Shown: positions 15,607 to 24,439, numbered from the stretch's first letter. The stretch: 52,904 nt of DNA from Alicycliphilus sp. UBA6560 (GCA_002434305.1 DJJU01000010.1:1-52904), one strand, 5' to 3'. Notes: generated by a model from the letters alone, not told the origin. Made by a program: numbers and translations.

Positions 15607-15614
15607 GGTGGCGT

Positions 15615-16373
15615 TCAGTGGCTCTGGTCCGAAAGGGTGGGGGCCGGGTCCATGGTGCATGCGTTCTCCAGCAGCTGCAAGGCCAGGCGCTGAATGTCCT
15701 GCACCCGCCCGGCGGCAATCGCCGTGGTGTGCAGCTGCAGGCCCAGGTGGCTGAGCGCGCTGCGCTGCAGTGTGTCCAGCGCCTCGGCTGTCTGCCGCCC
15801 GGGCGTCTGCACCTGCGGCGGGCGGATGGAGGCCACCGTGCAGCGGGGCAGGCCGGCGTGCAGCGCCAGGTGCTTGAGCTGGCGGTAGCTGGCCACCATG
15901 CCCTGGGCGCCCGGCCCGGTCATGACCAGCGGCACGCTGCGGCTGGCACGCAACAGCGGCGCCAGCAGCTCGGCGCCGGCATACAGCACGGCCACGGCGT
16001 AGCTGCGAAACAGCCCGGCGATCAGCGGCAAAGCCGCCTGGCCGGCGTGCGGCGCATGGGCCAGCCGGGCCAGTCCGCGCGCGGCAGGCACCACGGCCAG
16101 CGCGGCGCCGGGAGCGGCGTCCGCGCCGCCGGGCCAGGGCAGGCCGTCGAGCAGGTGCAGCAGGCCGGGGGCGCGCTCGCTTTCCTGCGCCGTGCCGTCC
16201 AGCACCACGGGCGGGTAGGACAGGCGCTGCAGGGCCGAGCACAGCTGCCACAGCATCTCCAGCTCGACGCTGCCGGCGCCGGGCTGGCTGACCACGGGCA
16301 ACAGGCGCAGCTGCTGCTCGGGCGCAAAGCCCTGCAGGCCGGTGGCCTGGTGGACGGGGGTATCAAGCCACAT
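15615..16373 (-). CDS. flhG: FlhG/FleN-like MinD-family protein lacking Walker A
   Basis: The 252-residue product sits between flhF and fliA, the position of flhG, and overlaps the end of flhF by 11 bases. It keeps the MinD-like layout of an N-terminal strand, a loop and a helix (LRLLPVVSQPGAGSVELEML), then PPVVLDG where the Walker A' Asp region would be. The deviant P-loop GKGGVGKT is missing, so ATP binding is doubtful. A C-terminal helix (DIQRLALQLLENACTM) resembles MinD-type tails. FlhG normally controls flagellar number with FlhF. A divergent, non-ATPase antiactivator is my best reading. Confidence 0.7.
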   Translation of the reverse strand: MWLDTPVHQATGLQGFAPEQQLRLLPVVSQPGAGSVELEMLWQLCSALQRLSYPPVVLDGTAQESERAPGLLHLLDGLPWPGGADAAPGAALAVVPAARGLARLAHAPHAGQAALPLIAGLFRSYAVAVLYAGAELLAPLLRASRSVPLVMTGPGAQGMVASYRQLKHLALHAGLPRCTVASIRPPQVQTPGRQTAEALDTLQRSALSHLGLQLHTTAIAAGRVQDIQRLALQLLENACTMDPAPTLSDQSH

Positions 16374-17946
16374 CGACCAGCCCCTGCTCGCCGGCCGCAG
16401 CGGCAGCGGGCGAGAAGAAGAAGTTGAGTTCGGCCTCCTTGGGGTCGAACGCGGAGCGCACGCTGGTGCGCATGGAGGCGCCGACCAGCTTGCGCGCGTC
16501 GGCAGCTTCCCAGTCCTCGGGCACGCGCTGGCCGTTGGTCACGCCGCGCAGCACCATCTGGTGGCGGATCAGCGCGTCCAGCGCCGGGCCCAGCTTCACG
16601 GCTTCGTCCACCTTGGACAGGATGGCCTGCTGCGTGCCGGCGGTCTTGAAGCCGGTGAACACGTCGTCCAGCGTGTCGCCGTGGCTGCTGGCGTTGAGCA
16701 CCAGCAGGCGGTTCACGCCGGGCAGCTCCAGCACGTCCAGCAGGTCGCGCTTGCGCGGGTCGCGCGGGGCCACGCCGGTGGTGTCGATCAGCACCATTTT
16801 CTTGTTGGCCAGCAGGCCCAGCAGGTCCTGCAGCGCGGCGCGGTCGTGCGCCAGGTGGGCCACCACGCCCAGCATGCGGCCGTAGGAGCGCAGCTGCTCG
16901 TGCGCGCCGACGCGGTAGGTGTCCAGCGTGATCAGGCCCACGCTGCCCGGGCCGTGGATGCGTGCGCACAGCGCGGCCAGCTTGGCGGTGGTGGTGGTCT
17001 TGCCCACCCCGGTGGCGCCCACCATGGCCCAGATGCCACCTTGCTCGTACAGCGGCACGCTGGCGGCGTCGGTGCGCAGGTTGCGCTCCAGCACGTCCAT
17101 CAGCCAGCGCACGGCGTCGGCGGCGCCCAGGTGCTCGGGCAGGTGCTCCAGCACGGCGCGCGACAGCGCGGGCGAGAAGCCCGCCCGGATGAGCTTGAGC
17201 ATCAGGTTGGACTGGATCGGGTTCTGCCGCGCCTGCCCCAGCCAGGCCAGGGTGTTGAAGCGCTCCTCGATCAGGTCCTTCATGGACTGCAGCTCCTTCA
17301 TCAGGTGCTGCTGGCCGTTGGCCGCGGCCAGCGTGGGCGCGGCGGCGGCGGGCGCCGGCTGGGGCCGGCGCGCCGTAGGCGTGTTGATCTGCTCGGCTCC
17401 CAGCGCGGCATGCATGGCCGGGCGCAGCGGGTTGTGGCGGGGCAGCTGGGGGGCAGCAGCGACAGGCGCGGGCGGCTCGAAGGCCGGGGCGCTGGCGCGG
17501 GCGAAGGTGGGCTGCGGCGGCTCGGGCAGCGCGGCCGGGGCCGTGCCGTTCATGGCCTCGTGGCGGCGGCGCAGCATGCGCTCGCGCACGTAGTCCTGGA
17601 AGGACAGGGTGCTCATGGCCAGCTGCTCGGTGTCCTGCGCGACGGCGCTGCGGGCGGGGGTGGGCTGCGGACGCGCGGCGGCGGGGCGCTGCTGCTGCAG
17701 GCGCACGGGGCTGGCGGCCAGGTCGGCGGCGCGCTCCTGCAGGCGGCTGGCCGGGGCGGCAGCGGCGGTGGGCACGTGCGCCTCGCCGGCCTGCAGCGTG
17801 GACAGGGTGTCCTCGGCGGTGGCCATGACCTCCACGCCGCCGGCGACCTGGCGGTTGGACAGGATCAGCGTGCCGTCGCCGAAGGCCATGCGCGCCTTGG
17901 CCAGGGCCTCGCGGGCGGTGGGTGCGGTAAAGCGTCGGATGTTCAT
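16363..17946 (-). CDS. flhF: SRP-like GTPase FlhF, flagellar placement
   Basis: The 527-residue protein begins with MNIRRFTAPTAREALAKARMAFGDGTLILSNR, the FlhF B-domain opening. A long Pro/Ala-rich linker follows (about residues 60-205), then the NG GTPase domain: GATGVGKTTTTAKLAAL (G1), LITLDTYRVGAHEQLRSYG (G2), VLIDTTGVAPRD (G3) and LSKVDEAVKLGPALDALI (G4 region). FlhF sets flagellar position and number at the inner membrane together with FlhG. Its ATG overlaps the flhA stop (four bases), so it is coupled. The intact GTPase stands beside a degenerate FlhG. Confidence 0.96.
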   Translation of the reverse strand: MNIRRFTAPTAREALAKARMAFGDGTLILSNRQVAGGVEVMATAEDTLSTLQAGEAHVPTAAAAPASRLQERAADLAASPVRLQQQRPAAARPQPTPARSAVAQDTEQLAMSTLSFQDYVRERMLRRRHEAMNGTAPAALPEPPQPTFARASAPAFEPPAPVAAAPQLPRHNPLRPAMHAALGAEQINTPTARRPQPAPAAAAPTLAAANGQQHLMKELQSMKDLIEERFNTLAWLGQARQNPIQSNLMLKLIRAGFSPALSRAVLEHLPEHLGAADAVRWLMDVLERNLRTDAASVPLYEQGGIWAMVGATGVGKTTTTAKLAALCARIHGPGSVGLITLDTYRVGAHEQLRSYGRMLGVVAHLAHDRAALQDLLGLLANKKMVLIDTTGVAPRDPRKRDLLDVLELPGVNRLLVLNASSHGDTLDDVFTGFKTAGTQQAILSKVDEAVKLGPALDALIRHQMVLRGVTNGQRVPEDWEAADARKLVGASMRTSVRSAFDPKEAELNFFFSPAAAAAGEQGLVDVA

Positions 17947-20030
17947 GCTGTTGCGCCTTGGAGGATGGGGCCGATGCGGATGGTGTGGGTTTCAGGGATT
18001 TCGCTGTGCGCCAGCACCTGCAGGCGCGGCGCCACGCGGCGCACCAGGCGGGCGATGGAGCTGCGGATGGCGTCGGGCACCAGCAGGCAGGCGGGCAGGC
18101 CCAGCTCTTCCTGCTTCATGGCGACCTGGGCGGCCTTTTGCGTCAGCAGGTCGGCCACGCCGGGGTCCAGCGCCGGGCTGGCGGCATTGCCCAGGGCCTG
18201 CATCAGCAGGCGCTCCAGGCCGGGTTCGATGGCGATCACGCTCAACTCGCGCGCCGGGCCGTAGATCTGCTGCACGATGGCCGGGGCCAGGGCGATGCGC
18301 ACGCGGCGCGCCAGCTCGGCCGGGTCCTGCGTGCTGCCGGCATGCTCGGCCAGCGTCTCGATGATGGTGCGGATGTCGCGGATGTGCACGGACTCCTCCA
18401 GCAGCAGCTGCAGCACCTTCTGGAAGGTTGTGATGGAGACCAGCTTGGGCACGACTTCCTCGATCAGTTTGGGGGCCAGGCGCGTCACGTGTTCCACCAG
18501 CTGCTGCGTCTCGGTACGCGACAGCAGGCGTGCGGCCTGCACTTGCATCAAGTGTGACAAATGGGTGGCCATCACGGTTTCCGGATCAACGACGGTAAAA
18601 CCGGCCATTTGCGCGGCTTCGCGCTGACCCGCGTCGATCCACTTGGCCGGCAGGCCGAAGGCCGGGTCGGTGGTGGCGGTGCCAATCAGCGGGGTGGTGA
18701 TGCCCCCCGGGTTGATGGCCAGGAACATGCCGGGGAAGGCCTCGCCCTCGCCCACCACCACGCCGCGCAGCAGGATGCGGTAGGCGCTGGGCTTCAGTTC
18801 CAGGTTGTCGCGCACGTGCACGGCCGGCGGCAGAAAGCCCACCTCCTGGGCGAACTTGCGCCGCACGCCCTTGATGCGCGTGAGCAGGTCGCCCTGGCGG
18901 TTCTTGTCCACGAGGGCGATCAGGCGGTACCCCAGCTCCAGGCCGAGCAGGTCCACGGGCTGCAGGTCGTCCCAGCTGGCCTCGCCGTCGCTGGCCGGTG
19001 CGGGCGGGGCCTCTTCGACTGGCGCGGGCCGGCGCTGGCGCTGCAGCACCAGCCAGGCCACCCAGCCCAGGGCCGCGCCCATGATCAGAAACACGGCGTG
19101 CGGCATGCCCGGGATCAGTCCCAGCAGCACCAGAATGCCGCCGGTGACGCCCAGCACGCGCGGCGACATGAACAGCTGCTGCACGATCTGCTGCCCCATG
19201 TCGTTGTCCTTGCCCACGCGCGAGATCACCATCGCGGCGGCCACGGAGATGAGCAGGCCCGGGATCTGCGCCACCAGCGCGTCGCCCACCGCCAGCAGGA
19301 TGTAGCTGTCGGCCGCGTCGCCCGCCGACAGCCCGTGCGACAGCATGCCGATGGCGAAGCCGCCGATGATGTTGATGATCAGGATCAGGATGCCGGCCAC
19401 GGCGTCGCCGCGCACGAACTTGCTGGCGCCGTCCATGGAGCCGAAGAAGTTGGCCTCCTCCTGCACCTCGGCACGGCGGCGCTTGGCCTCTTTTTCGTCG
19501 ATCAGGCCGGCGTTCAGGTCGGCATCCACGGCCATCTGCTTGCCGGGCATGGCGTCCAGCGTGAAGCGCGCCGAGACCTCGGCGATACGCTCGGCACCCT
19601 TGGTCACCACCACAAAGTTGATGACCACCAGGATGGCGAACACGATCAGGCCCACGGCGAAGTTGCCGCCGATCAGGAAGTGCCCGAAGGCCTCGATCAC
19701 CTTGCCGGCCGCGCCCGGGCCGGTGTGGCCGTCCAGCAGCACCACGCGGGTGGAGGCCACGTTCAGCGACAGCCGCATCAGCGTGGTCAGGAGCAGTACC
19801 GAAGGGAAGGCGGCGAAGTCCAGCGGCCGCAGCATGTACGCCGCCACCATCATCACCATCAGCGCCACGGCGATGTTCAGGGTGAAGAAGGTGTCCAGCA
19901 GCCACGCGGGAATAGGCAGCACCATCAGCGCCAGGATGGCCACCACCAGCAGCGGCGCGGCCAGGCCCTGCAGCATGGGGCGGCTGTTGCCAGCCCACTG
20001 GCGGACGGAGTTCATCGGGGAAGCGGTCAT
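17943..20030 (-). CDS. flhA: Flagellar export-gate protein FlhA
   Basis: The 695-residue protein has about eight N-terminal membrane helices (residues 25-330) including the FHIPEP signature region FPSVLLLTTLMRLSLNVASTR, and the cytoplasmic linker with DLNAGLIDEKEAKRRR. A large C-terminal cytoplasmic domain (about 365-690) docks chaperone-substrate complexes. FlhA forms the nonameric ring of the type III export gate. It lies 12 bases after flhB and overlaps flhF by four bases. Length and order are as in other betaproteobacteria. Confidence 0.98.
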   Translation of the reverse strand: MTASPMNSVRQWAGNSRPMLQGLAAPLLVVAILALMVLPIPAWLLDTFFTLNIAVALMVMMVAAYMLRPLDFAAFPSVLLLTTLMRLSLNVASTRVVLLDGHTGPGAAGKVIEAFGHFLIGGNFAVGLIVFAILVVINFVVVTKGAERIAEVSARFTLDAMPGKQMAVDADLNAGLIDEKEAKRRRAEVQEEANFFGSMDGASKFVRGDAVAGILILIINIIGGFAIGMLSHGLSAGDAADSYILLAVGDALVAQIPGLLISVAAAMVISRVGKDNDMGQQIVQQLFMSPRVLGVTGGILVLLGLIPGMPHAVFLIMGAALGWVAWLVLQRQRRPAPVEEAPPAPASDGEASWDDLQPVDLLGLELGYRLIALVDKNRQGDLLTRIKGVRRKFAQEVGFLPPAVHVRDNLELKPSAYRILLRGVVVGEGEAFPGMFLAINPGGITTPLIGTATTDPAFGLPAKWIDAGQREAAQMAGFTVVDPETVMATHLSHLMQVQAARLLSRTETQQLVEHVTRLAPKLIEEVVPKLVSITTFQKVLQLLLEESVHIRDIRTIIETLAEHAGSTQDPAELARRVRIALAPAIVQQIYGPARELSVIAIEPGLERLLMQALGNAASPALDPGVADLLTQKAAQVAMKQEELGLPACLLVPDAIRSSIARLVRRVAPRLQVLAHSEIPETHTIRIGPILQGATA

Positions 20031-20042
20031 GGTCGTCGTGCG

Positions 20043-21227
20043 TTACTCGGCGGGGGTGGCACGCGCGCCGCGGCGGCGCGCGGCCGGGCGCTGCGCCTGG
20101 GGCGAGTGCGGGTCCAGCTCGGGGGGGACTTGCGGGTCGGGCAGTTCGCCCGGCATGCGGCCTTCGCCGCGCAGCGCGGCCTTCAGGCGGTAGACATAGG
20201 CCAGCACCTGCGCCACCGCGGTGTACAGCTGGGCGGGGATGGGCTGCTCCAGCTCGGCGTGGGCATACAGCGCGCGCGCCAGCATGGGCGACTGCAGCAC
20301 CGGCACGCCGTGTGCCTGCGCCACCTCGCGGATCTTGAAGGCCAGCAGGTCCGTGCCCTTGGAGACCACCTGCGGCGCGCCCATGGCGGCCTCGTCGTAC
20401 TTGAGCGCCACGGCGTAATGCGTCGGGTTCATGACCACGAAGTCGGCCTTGGGCACGGCGGAGATGCTGGCCCGGTCGGCGATCTCCCGCGCGCGCTGGC
20501 GCATGCGGCCCTTGAGCTGCGGGTTACCGTCGCTTTCCTTGTGCTCCTGCTTGACCTCCTCATGGCTCATCTTCAGGCGCGACTTGAAGAAGTAGGCCTG
20601 CAGCGGCACGTCCACCACGGCGAACAGGAACACCACCAGCAGCAGCAGCGCCGCCCCGGAAACCAGCCACTGCCCGGCCATGCGCAGCGCCACCGGCGAG
20701 GGCTGCAGCACCAGCGCGGTCATGGTCTGCAGGCTGTCGCCCATGATCTTCCAGGCCACGAAGGCCAGGATGGCCGTCATCAGCACCATCTTGGCCACGT
20801 TGGCCAGTTGCTGCTTGGAAAACAGGTTGGCCGCGCCCTTGAGCGGGTTGAGCCGGTTGAACTGCGGCGAGATGGGTTTGAAGCTGAAGACCAGACCGCC
20901 CGCGCCCACGCCCGCCAGCAGGGCGGCGGCGCTGGTCAGCACGGCGAACAGCGCGCTGCCGGCCACGCCCAGCACCACCGCGGGTTTCAGCCGCGCCAGC
21001 ATCTGGGCCGGGGCCTGCACGGTGGCTGCGTCGAACACCAGGCTCTGGCGCAGCGTGCGCTCCAGGTATTCGACGAACCAGGGCGCCAGCAGCAGCAGCG
21101 CCAGCCCGCCCACGCCCAGGATGGCCAGGTGCGAGAGATCGCGCGAGCGCGCTGCCTGCCCGTCCTGGCGGGTCTTTTGCAGCTTGCGCTCGGTAGCGGG
21201 AAGGTTTTTGTCCTGGCTGGAGTCCAT
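20043..21227 (-). CDS. flhB: Flagellar export switch protein FlhB
   Basis: The 394-residue protein has four membrane helices (about residues 32-50, 85-108, 145-165, 185-208) and a cytoplasmic domain with the self-cleavage motif NPTH at residues 267-270 within FVVMNPTHYAVALKY. Cleavage there switches export from rod/hook to filament substrates when FliK signals. The C-terminus carries a Pro/Arg-rich extension of about 40 residues (from MPGELPDPQVPPELD), longer than in enterics. It opens the flhB-A-F-G-fliA run and is separated from cheZ by a repeat-containing gap. Confidence 0.97.
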   Translation of the reverse strand: MDSSQDKNLPATERKLQKTRQDGQAARSRDLSHLAILGVGGLALLLLAPWFVEYLERTLRQSLVFDAATVQAPAQMLARLKPAVVLGVAGSALFAVLTSAAALLAGVGAGGLVFSFKPISPQFNRLNPLKGAANLFSKQQLANVAKMVLMTAILAFVAWKIMGDSLQTMTALVLQPSPVALRMAGQWLVSGAALLLLVVFLFAVVDVPLQAYFFKSRLKMSHEEVKQEHKESDGNPQLKGRMRQRAREIADRASISAVPKADFVVMNPTHYAVALKYDEAAMGAPQVVSKGTDLLAFKIREVAQAHGVPVLQSPMLARALYAHAELEQPIPAQLYTAVAQVLAYVYRLKAALRGEGRMPGELPDPQVPPELDPHSPQAQRPAARRRGARATPAE

Positions 21228-21254
21228 GGTGGCGTGACTTTGCGGGTCACGCCA

Positions 21255-21281
21255 TTGTCGGAAGCGGCAGGAAAAGCTAAA
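21255..21281 (-). promoter_or_regulatory. Weak candidate sigma-28 promoter before flhB
   Basis: On the minus strand, TTTAGCTT, an 11-base spacer and TCCGACAA fit sigma-28 spacing with 5 of 8 and 6 of 8 matches, 27 bases before the flhB ATG. Placement is plausible, but the -35 match is weak. Confidence 0.3.
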
Positions 21282-21340
21282 GCCCGAATAGAGGGGCCGG
21301 GGGGGCGTATCTCACGGCACTCCAGCCATCGGGGGAATCG

Positions 21341-21402
21341 TCAAAATTGATAGCTGCCCGCGCTTGATTGGCGGGCGCTGGAGGCCGATTTGGCTTGAAA
21401 TT
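21341..21402. repeat. Intergenic palindrome family 1 copy between cheZ and flhB
   Basis: AAAATTGATAGCTGCCCGCGC, GATTGGCGGGCGCTGGAGGCC and GATTTGGCTTGAAATT form a near-canonical copy with an imperfect stem. It ends six bases from the cheZ stop and may separate cheZ from flhB transcripts. Confidence 0.85.
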
Positions 21403-21408
21403 CCGTGG

Positions 21409-22035
21409 TCAGAACCCCAAACTGGCCAGCAGATCGTCCACCTGCGACTGGCTGGTCACCACGTCGGCCGCGGCCTCGGGGTTGACCACCGGGCCCTGCA
21501 GGCGCTCGTTGCGCGGCTCGGCGGCAGGTGGCGGGGTGGCGCCGGGCGGGGCGGTCTGCAGCAGCAGCTGCACCAGCTGCTCCTCGATGGTGGCGGCCAG
21601 GTTGACCACGCGCGCGATCACCTGCCCGGTGAGGTCGTGAAAATCCTGGGCCATCATGATCTCGGTCAGGTGCGTATCCGCCTCCTGCGTGACGCGCTCC
21701 ACGTCGGTCAGGAAGTTGTAGATATCGCCCTTGGCCACGGCGGCCACCGGGTCGGCCACCAGGGCGGTGACCACGCGGCGCGTCTCGCTGGCGATGTAGT
21801 CGTGCTGCGCCTTGGCCTGCTCCACGCGGCCCAGCACCTTCTCGGCCGCCTCGCCCGTCAGCCGGGCAATGTAGGACAGGCGGCTTTGCGCGTCGGGCAG
21901 CTCGCCCATGGTGCCGCGCAGCTGGTCGGCATAGCCCAGCTCGTTGAGTGCGGTGTGCAGCTGGCGCGTGAGCTGGCCTATCTTGAGATGGACGTCCTGC
22001 TCGCCCTCGGCGGGGCTGCTGCTGGCTTCCTCCAT
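21409..22035 (-). CDS. cheZ: CheY-P phosphatase CheZ
   Basis: The 208-residue helical protein has the CheZ catalytic segment MMAQDFHDLTGQVI with the essential Asp and Gln (D134 and Q138, D-x3-Q). The long hairpin helices are visible, and the extreme C-terminal CheY-binding peptide QVDDLLASLGF follows a Pro-rich linker. It speeds dephosphorylation of CheY-P to end the tumble/reversal signal. It lies 3 bases after cheY, an operon with motA-motB. A second, shorter CheZ-like gene lies at 44209-44655. Confidence 0.97.
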   Translation of the reverse strand: MEEASSSPAEGEQDVHLKIGQLTRQLHTALNELGYADQLRGTMGELPDAQSRLSYIARLTGEAAEKVLGRVEQAKAQHDYIASETRRVVTALVADPVAAVAKGDIYNFLTDVERVTQEADTHLTEIMMAQDFHDLTGQVIARVVNLAATIEEQLVQLLLQTAPPGATPPPAAEPRNERLQGPVVNPEAAADVVTSQSQVDDLLASLGF

Positions 22036-22038
22036 GGC

Positions 22039-22425
22039 TTACATCCCCATCTTCTTGAGGATCAGGTTGACCTTTTCCTCCAGGGTGGCCTTGGTGAAAG
22101 GCTTGACGATGTAGCCGGCGGCACCGCCCTGGGCGGCGGCGACGATGTCTTCCTTGCGCGCCTCGGCAGTGACCATCAGCACCGGCAGGTGCTTGAGCTT
22201 GTCGTCCTGCTTGATCTCGCTGAGCAGCTGAAAGCCGTTCATGTTGGGCATGTTGATGTCCGTGACCACGAAGTCGAACTTGCTGTTGCGCAGCTTGTTG
22301 AGCGCGGCCACGCCGTCCTCGGCCTCGTCGGCGTCGGCAAAGCCGCTTTCCTTGAGCAGGTTGCGCACGATGCGCCGCATGGTGGAAAAGTCGTCAACGA
22401 TCAGAAAACGAAGGGCAGAAGACAC
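22039..22425 (-). CDS. cheY: Chemotaxis response regulator CheY
   Basis: The 128-residue single receiver domain has acidic residues in FLIVDDFSTMRRIVRNLLKE, the phosphoacceptor Asp in FVVTDINMPNMNG, Thr in VLMVTAEARKE and Lys in GYIVKPFT. It is closely enterobacterial-like in sequence and length. Phospho-CheY binds FliM (N-terminal peptide seen at 38624) and reverses the motor. It stands 69 bases after motB and is followed at once by cheZ. A second CheY (44734-45096) differs markedly and sits in the cheA operon. Confidence 0.97.
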   Translation of the reverse strand: MSSALRFLIVDDFSTMRRIVRNLLKESGFADADEAEDGVAALNKLRNSKFDFVVTDINMPNMNGFQLLSEIKQDDKLKHLPVLMVTAEARKEDIVAAAQGGAAGYIVKPFTKATLEEKVNLILKKMGM

Positions 22426-22494
22426 GAAGGACCCTTTCGGTCGGAATTGCAGTAGCGGGCTATTGTGGGGAAGCTGCGTCGGCGTGACAAGTTG

Positions 22495-23436
22495 TTACTC
22501 ATCCGGCGCCGCCGAGGCAGGATTGTCCGGGTTTTTGTCGCCGGCGGGTTTCAGAGGGATTAGCCCGGCCGGCTTACCCAGCAGGCGCTCCTCCGCCTCG
22601 TGCGTCAGCACGGTGATGGTGATGCGCCGGTTGACGGCGGCGCGCGGGTGCTCGGGCTCCAGCAGGTCGCTGGCGGCCAGGCCCACCACGCGCCCGAGCT
22701 TGCCGTCGGGCATGCCGGCGGCCACCAGTTCGCGGCGCGAGGCGTTGGCTCGGTCGGCCGACAGCTCCCAGTTGCTGTAGCCGCGCTCGCCGTTGCCGTA
22801 GGGCGCGGCATCGGTGTGGCCGGCTAGGCTGATGCGGTTTTCGACCCCGCCCAAGGCGGCGCCGATCTCGCGCAGGATGTCGCGCATATAGGGTTTCACC
22901 AGGGCGCTGCCGCTGTCAAACATGGGCCGCGCCTGGTCGTCCACGATCTGGATCTGCAGGCCGTCGGGCGTCACGTCGATGCGGATCTGCGAACGGTATT
23001 CATTCAGGCGCGGGTTCTCGGTGATCAGGGCGTCGATCTTGGCCTGCAGCGCCTTGATGCGCTGGGCGTCGAGCCTGGCACGCTCGGCACGCGCCGTCTC
23101 CAGGCTGGTGCGGCGGTTGGTGGCGCTGTCGTCGTCGGAGCGGCGCACCTGGCCATGCACCTTGGACAGGTCGTTGCCCCCGCCCGGGATGATGCTGGAG
23201 CTGTTGCCCGCCCCGTCGCCGCCCTGCATCGACACCTTCAGCGGCGACGAAAAATACTCCGCGATGCCCTGCAGCTCGCCCTTGGCCGTGGAGCCCAGCA
23301 GCCACATGAGCAAAAAGAACGCCATCATGGCCGTCACGAAGTCGGCATAGGCGATCTTCCACGCGCCGCCGTGCGGGGCGTGGCCGCCTTTCTTGACGCG
23401 CTTGATGATGATGGGCTGGAGTTTCTTCTCGGCCAT
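22495..23436 (-). CDS. motB: Stator protein MotB
   Basis: The 313-residue protein has a single membrane helix (about residues 28-48) with the proton-path Asp in the segment KIAYADFVTAMMAFFLLMWLL. The C-terminal OmpA-like peptidoglycan-binding domain (about 150-275) shows SLAGHTDAAPYG and NWELSADRANASRREL. It anchors the stator to the wall with MotA. The ATG at 23436 is chosen because GGGGAG lies 8 bases before it. An upstream in-frame ATG lacks a site. A family-2 repeat separates it from motA. Confidence 0.96.
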   Translation of the reverse strand: MAEKKLQPIIIKRVKKGGHAPHGGAWKIAYADFVTAMMAFFLLMWLLGSTAKGELQGIAEYFSSPLKVSMQGGDGAGNSSSIIPGGGNDLSKVHGQVRRSDDDSATNRRTSLETARAERARLDAQRIKALQAKIDALITENPRLNEYRSQIRIDVTPDGLQIQIVDDQARPMFDSGSALVKPYMRDILREIGAALGGVENRISLAGHTDAAPYGNGERGYSNWELSADRANASRRELVAAGMPDGKLGRVVGLAASDLLEPEHPRAAVNRRITITVLTHEAEERLLGKPAGLIPLKPAGDKNPDNPASAAPDE

Positions 23437-23533
23437 ATTCAGCGCTCCCCGAGCCTGCACGTCGCCCGCAACGCACCAAACCGGCGCAGGCCAGGCCAGC
23501 GGGCGGCCAGCAAGGGCCGGCCCGCGGCATAGG

Positions 23534-23578
23534 CCGTCGTCCCTCTCGGGGGGAAAGCGCGAAACGACTCAGGGGGGG
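23534..23578. repeat. Intergenic repeat family 2, copy C (after motA)
   Basis: GTCGTCCCTCTCGGGGGG, GAAAGCGCGAAACGACTCAGGGGGGG forms a shortened version of the element seen after flgE and fliA, again directly at a minus-strand stop codon. GTCGT and ACGAC pair as an outer stem. It may cause partial termination between motA and motB. Confidence 0.65.
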
Positions 23579-24439
23579 TCATTTCTTGCCCTTGACGTGG
23601 GCTTCGAGCTCGGCAAAGCCCGGGCGGTCGCCTGAGAACAGCACCTTGCGGCCAAACTCGATGGCCGTGGCTGGGTTGTAGCCCTGCATGCTGGCCAGCA
23701 GCGTGGATTTGATGCAGGCAAATTCCTTGGCGGCGTCCTCGGCGCGCTGCTCCAGCAGGCCGGCCAGCGGCTCCACCGCGCCGTAGGCCAGCAGGATGCC
23801 CAGGAAGGTGCCTACCAGCGCCGAGGCGATCATGCCGCCCAGCACCGCCGGGGGCTGGCCCACCGAGCCCATGGTGTTCACCACGCCCAGCACGGCGGCC
23901 ACGATGCCGAAGGCCGGCAGGGCGCCGGCCAGGCGCGTGAGCGCGGCCACGGGGGCGTGCGTTTCCTGGTGGTGCGTCTCGATCTCGCTGTCCATCAGCG
24001 ACTCGATCTCGTGGGCGTTCAGGTTGCCCGAGACCATCATGCGCAGGTAGTCGGTGGTGAACTCGATCACGTGGTGGTCGCTGCCCACGGTGGGGAATTT
24101 CTTGAACAGCTCGGACTTTTCCGGCTCTTCCACGTCCTGCTCGATGGCCATCAGGCCTTCCTTGCGCGCCTTTTGCAGGATTTCATAGAGCATGGCCAGC
24201 AGCTCCATGTAGCGCGCCTTGGTGTACTTGTTGCCCTTGAGCACCTTGGGCAGCGAGGCGAACGTGGCCTTCAGCACCTTGGGCTGGTTATTCACGATGA
24301 AGGCGCCCAGGGCGGCGCCGCCGATGGTGATCATTTCAAAGGGGAGGGCCTCCAGCAACACCTTGATGTTGCCGCCGTGGGCGATGAACACCCCGAAGAC
24401 GGCGCCGAAGGTGATGAGGTAGCCGAGGATGACGAACAT
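23579..24439 (-). CDS. motA: Stator protein MotA
   Basis: The 286-residue protein has four membrane helices (about residues 2-20, 33-52, 170-190, 200-222). The cytoplasmic loop between the second and third contains charged residues that contact FliG (KNKxTKARYMELLAML region, SLMDSEIETHHQE). The helix-3/4 region AFGIVAAVLGVVNTMGSVGQPPAVLGGMIASALVG is typical of proton-type MotA with conserved Pro. Together with MotB it makes the torque-generating proton channel. It begins the motA-motB-cheY-cheZ group. Confidence 0.97.
   Translation of the reverse strand: MFVILGYLITFGAVFGVFIAHGGNIKVLLEALPFEMITIGGAALGAFIVNNQPKVLKATFASLPKVLKGNKYTKARYMELLAMLYEILQKARKEGLMAIEQDVEEPEKSELFKKFPTVGSDHHVIEFTTDYLRMMVSGNLNAHEIESLMDSEIETHHQETHAPVAALTRLAGALPAFGIVAAVLGVVNTMGSVGQPPAVLGGMIASALVGTFLGILLAYGAVEPLAGLLEQRAEDAAKEFACIKSTLLASMQGYNPATAIEFGRKVLFSGDRPGFAELEAHVKGKK

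Noticed and set aside
18561..21350. An open frame of more than 900 codons on the plus strand opposite flhA and flhB
   Set aside because: It spans two real genes and their gap on the other strand, and has the His/Gln/Arg-rich look of a shadow frame.
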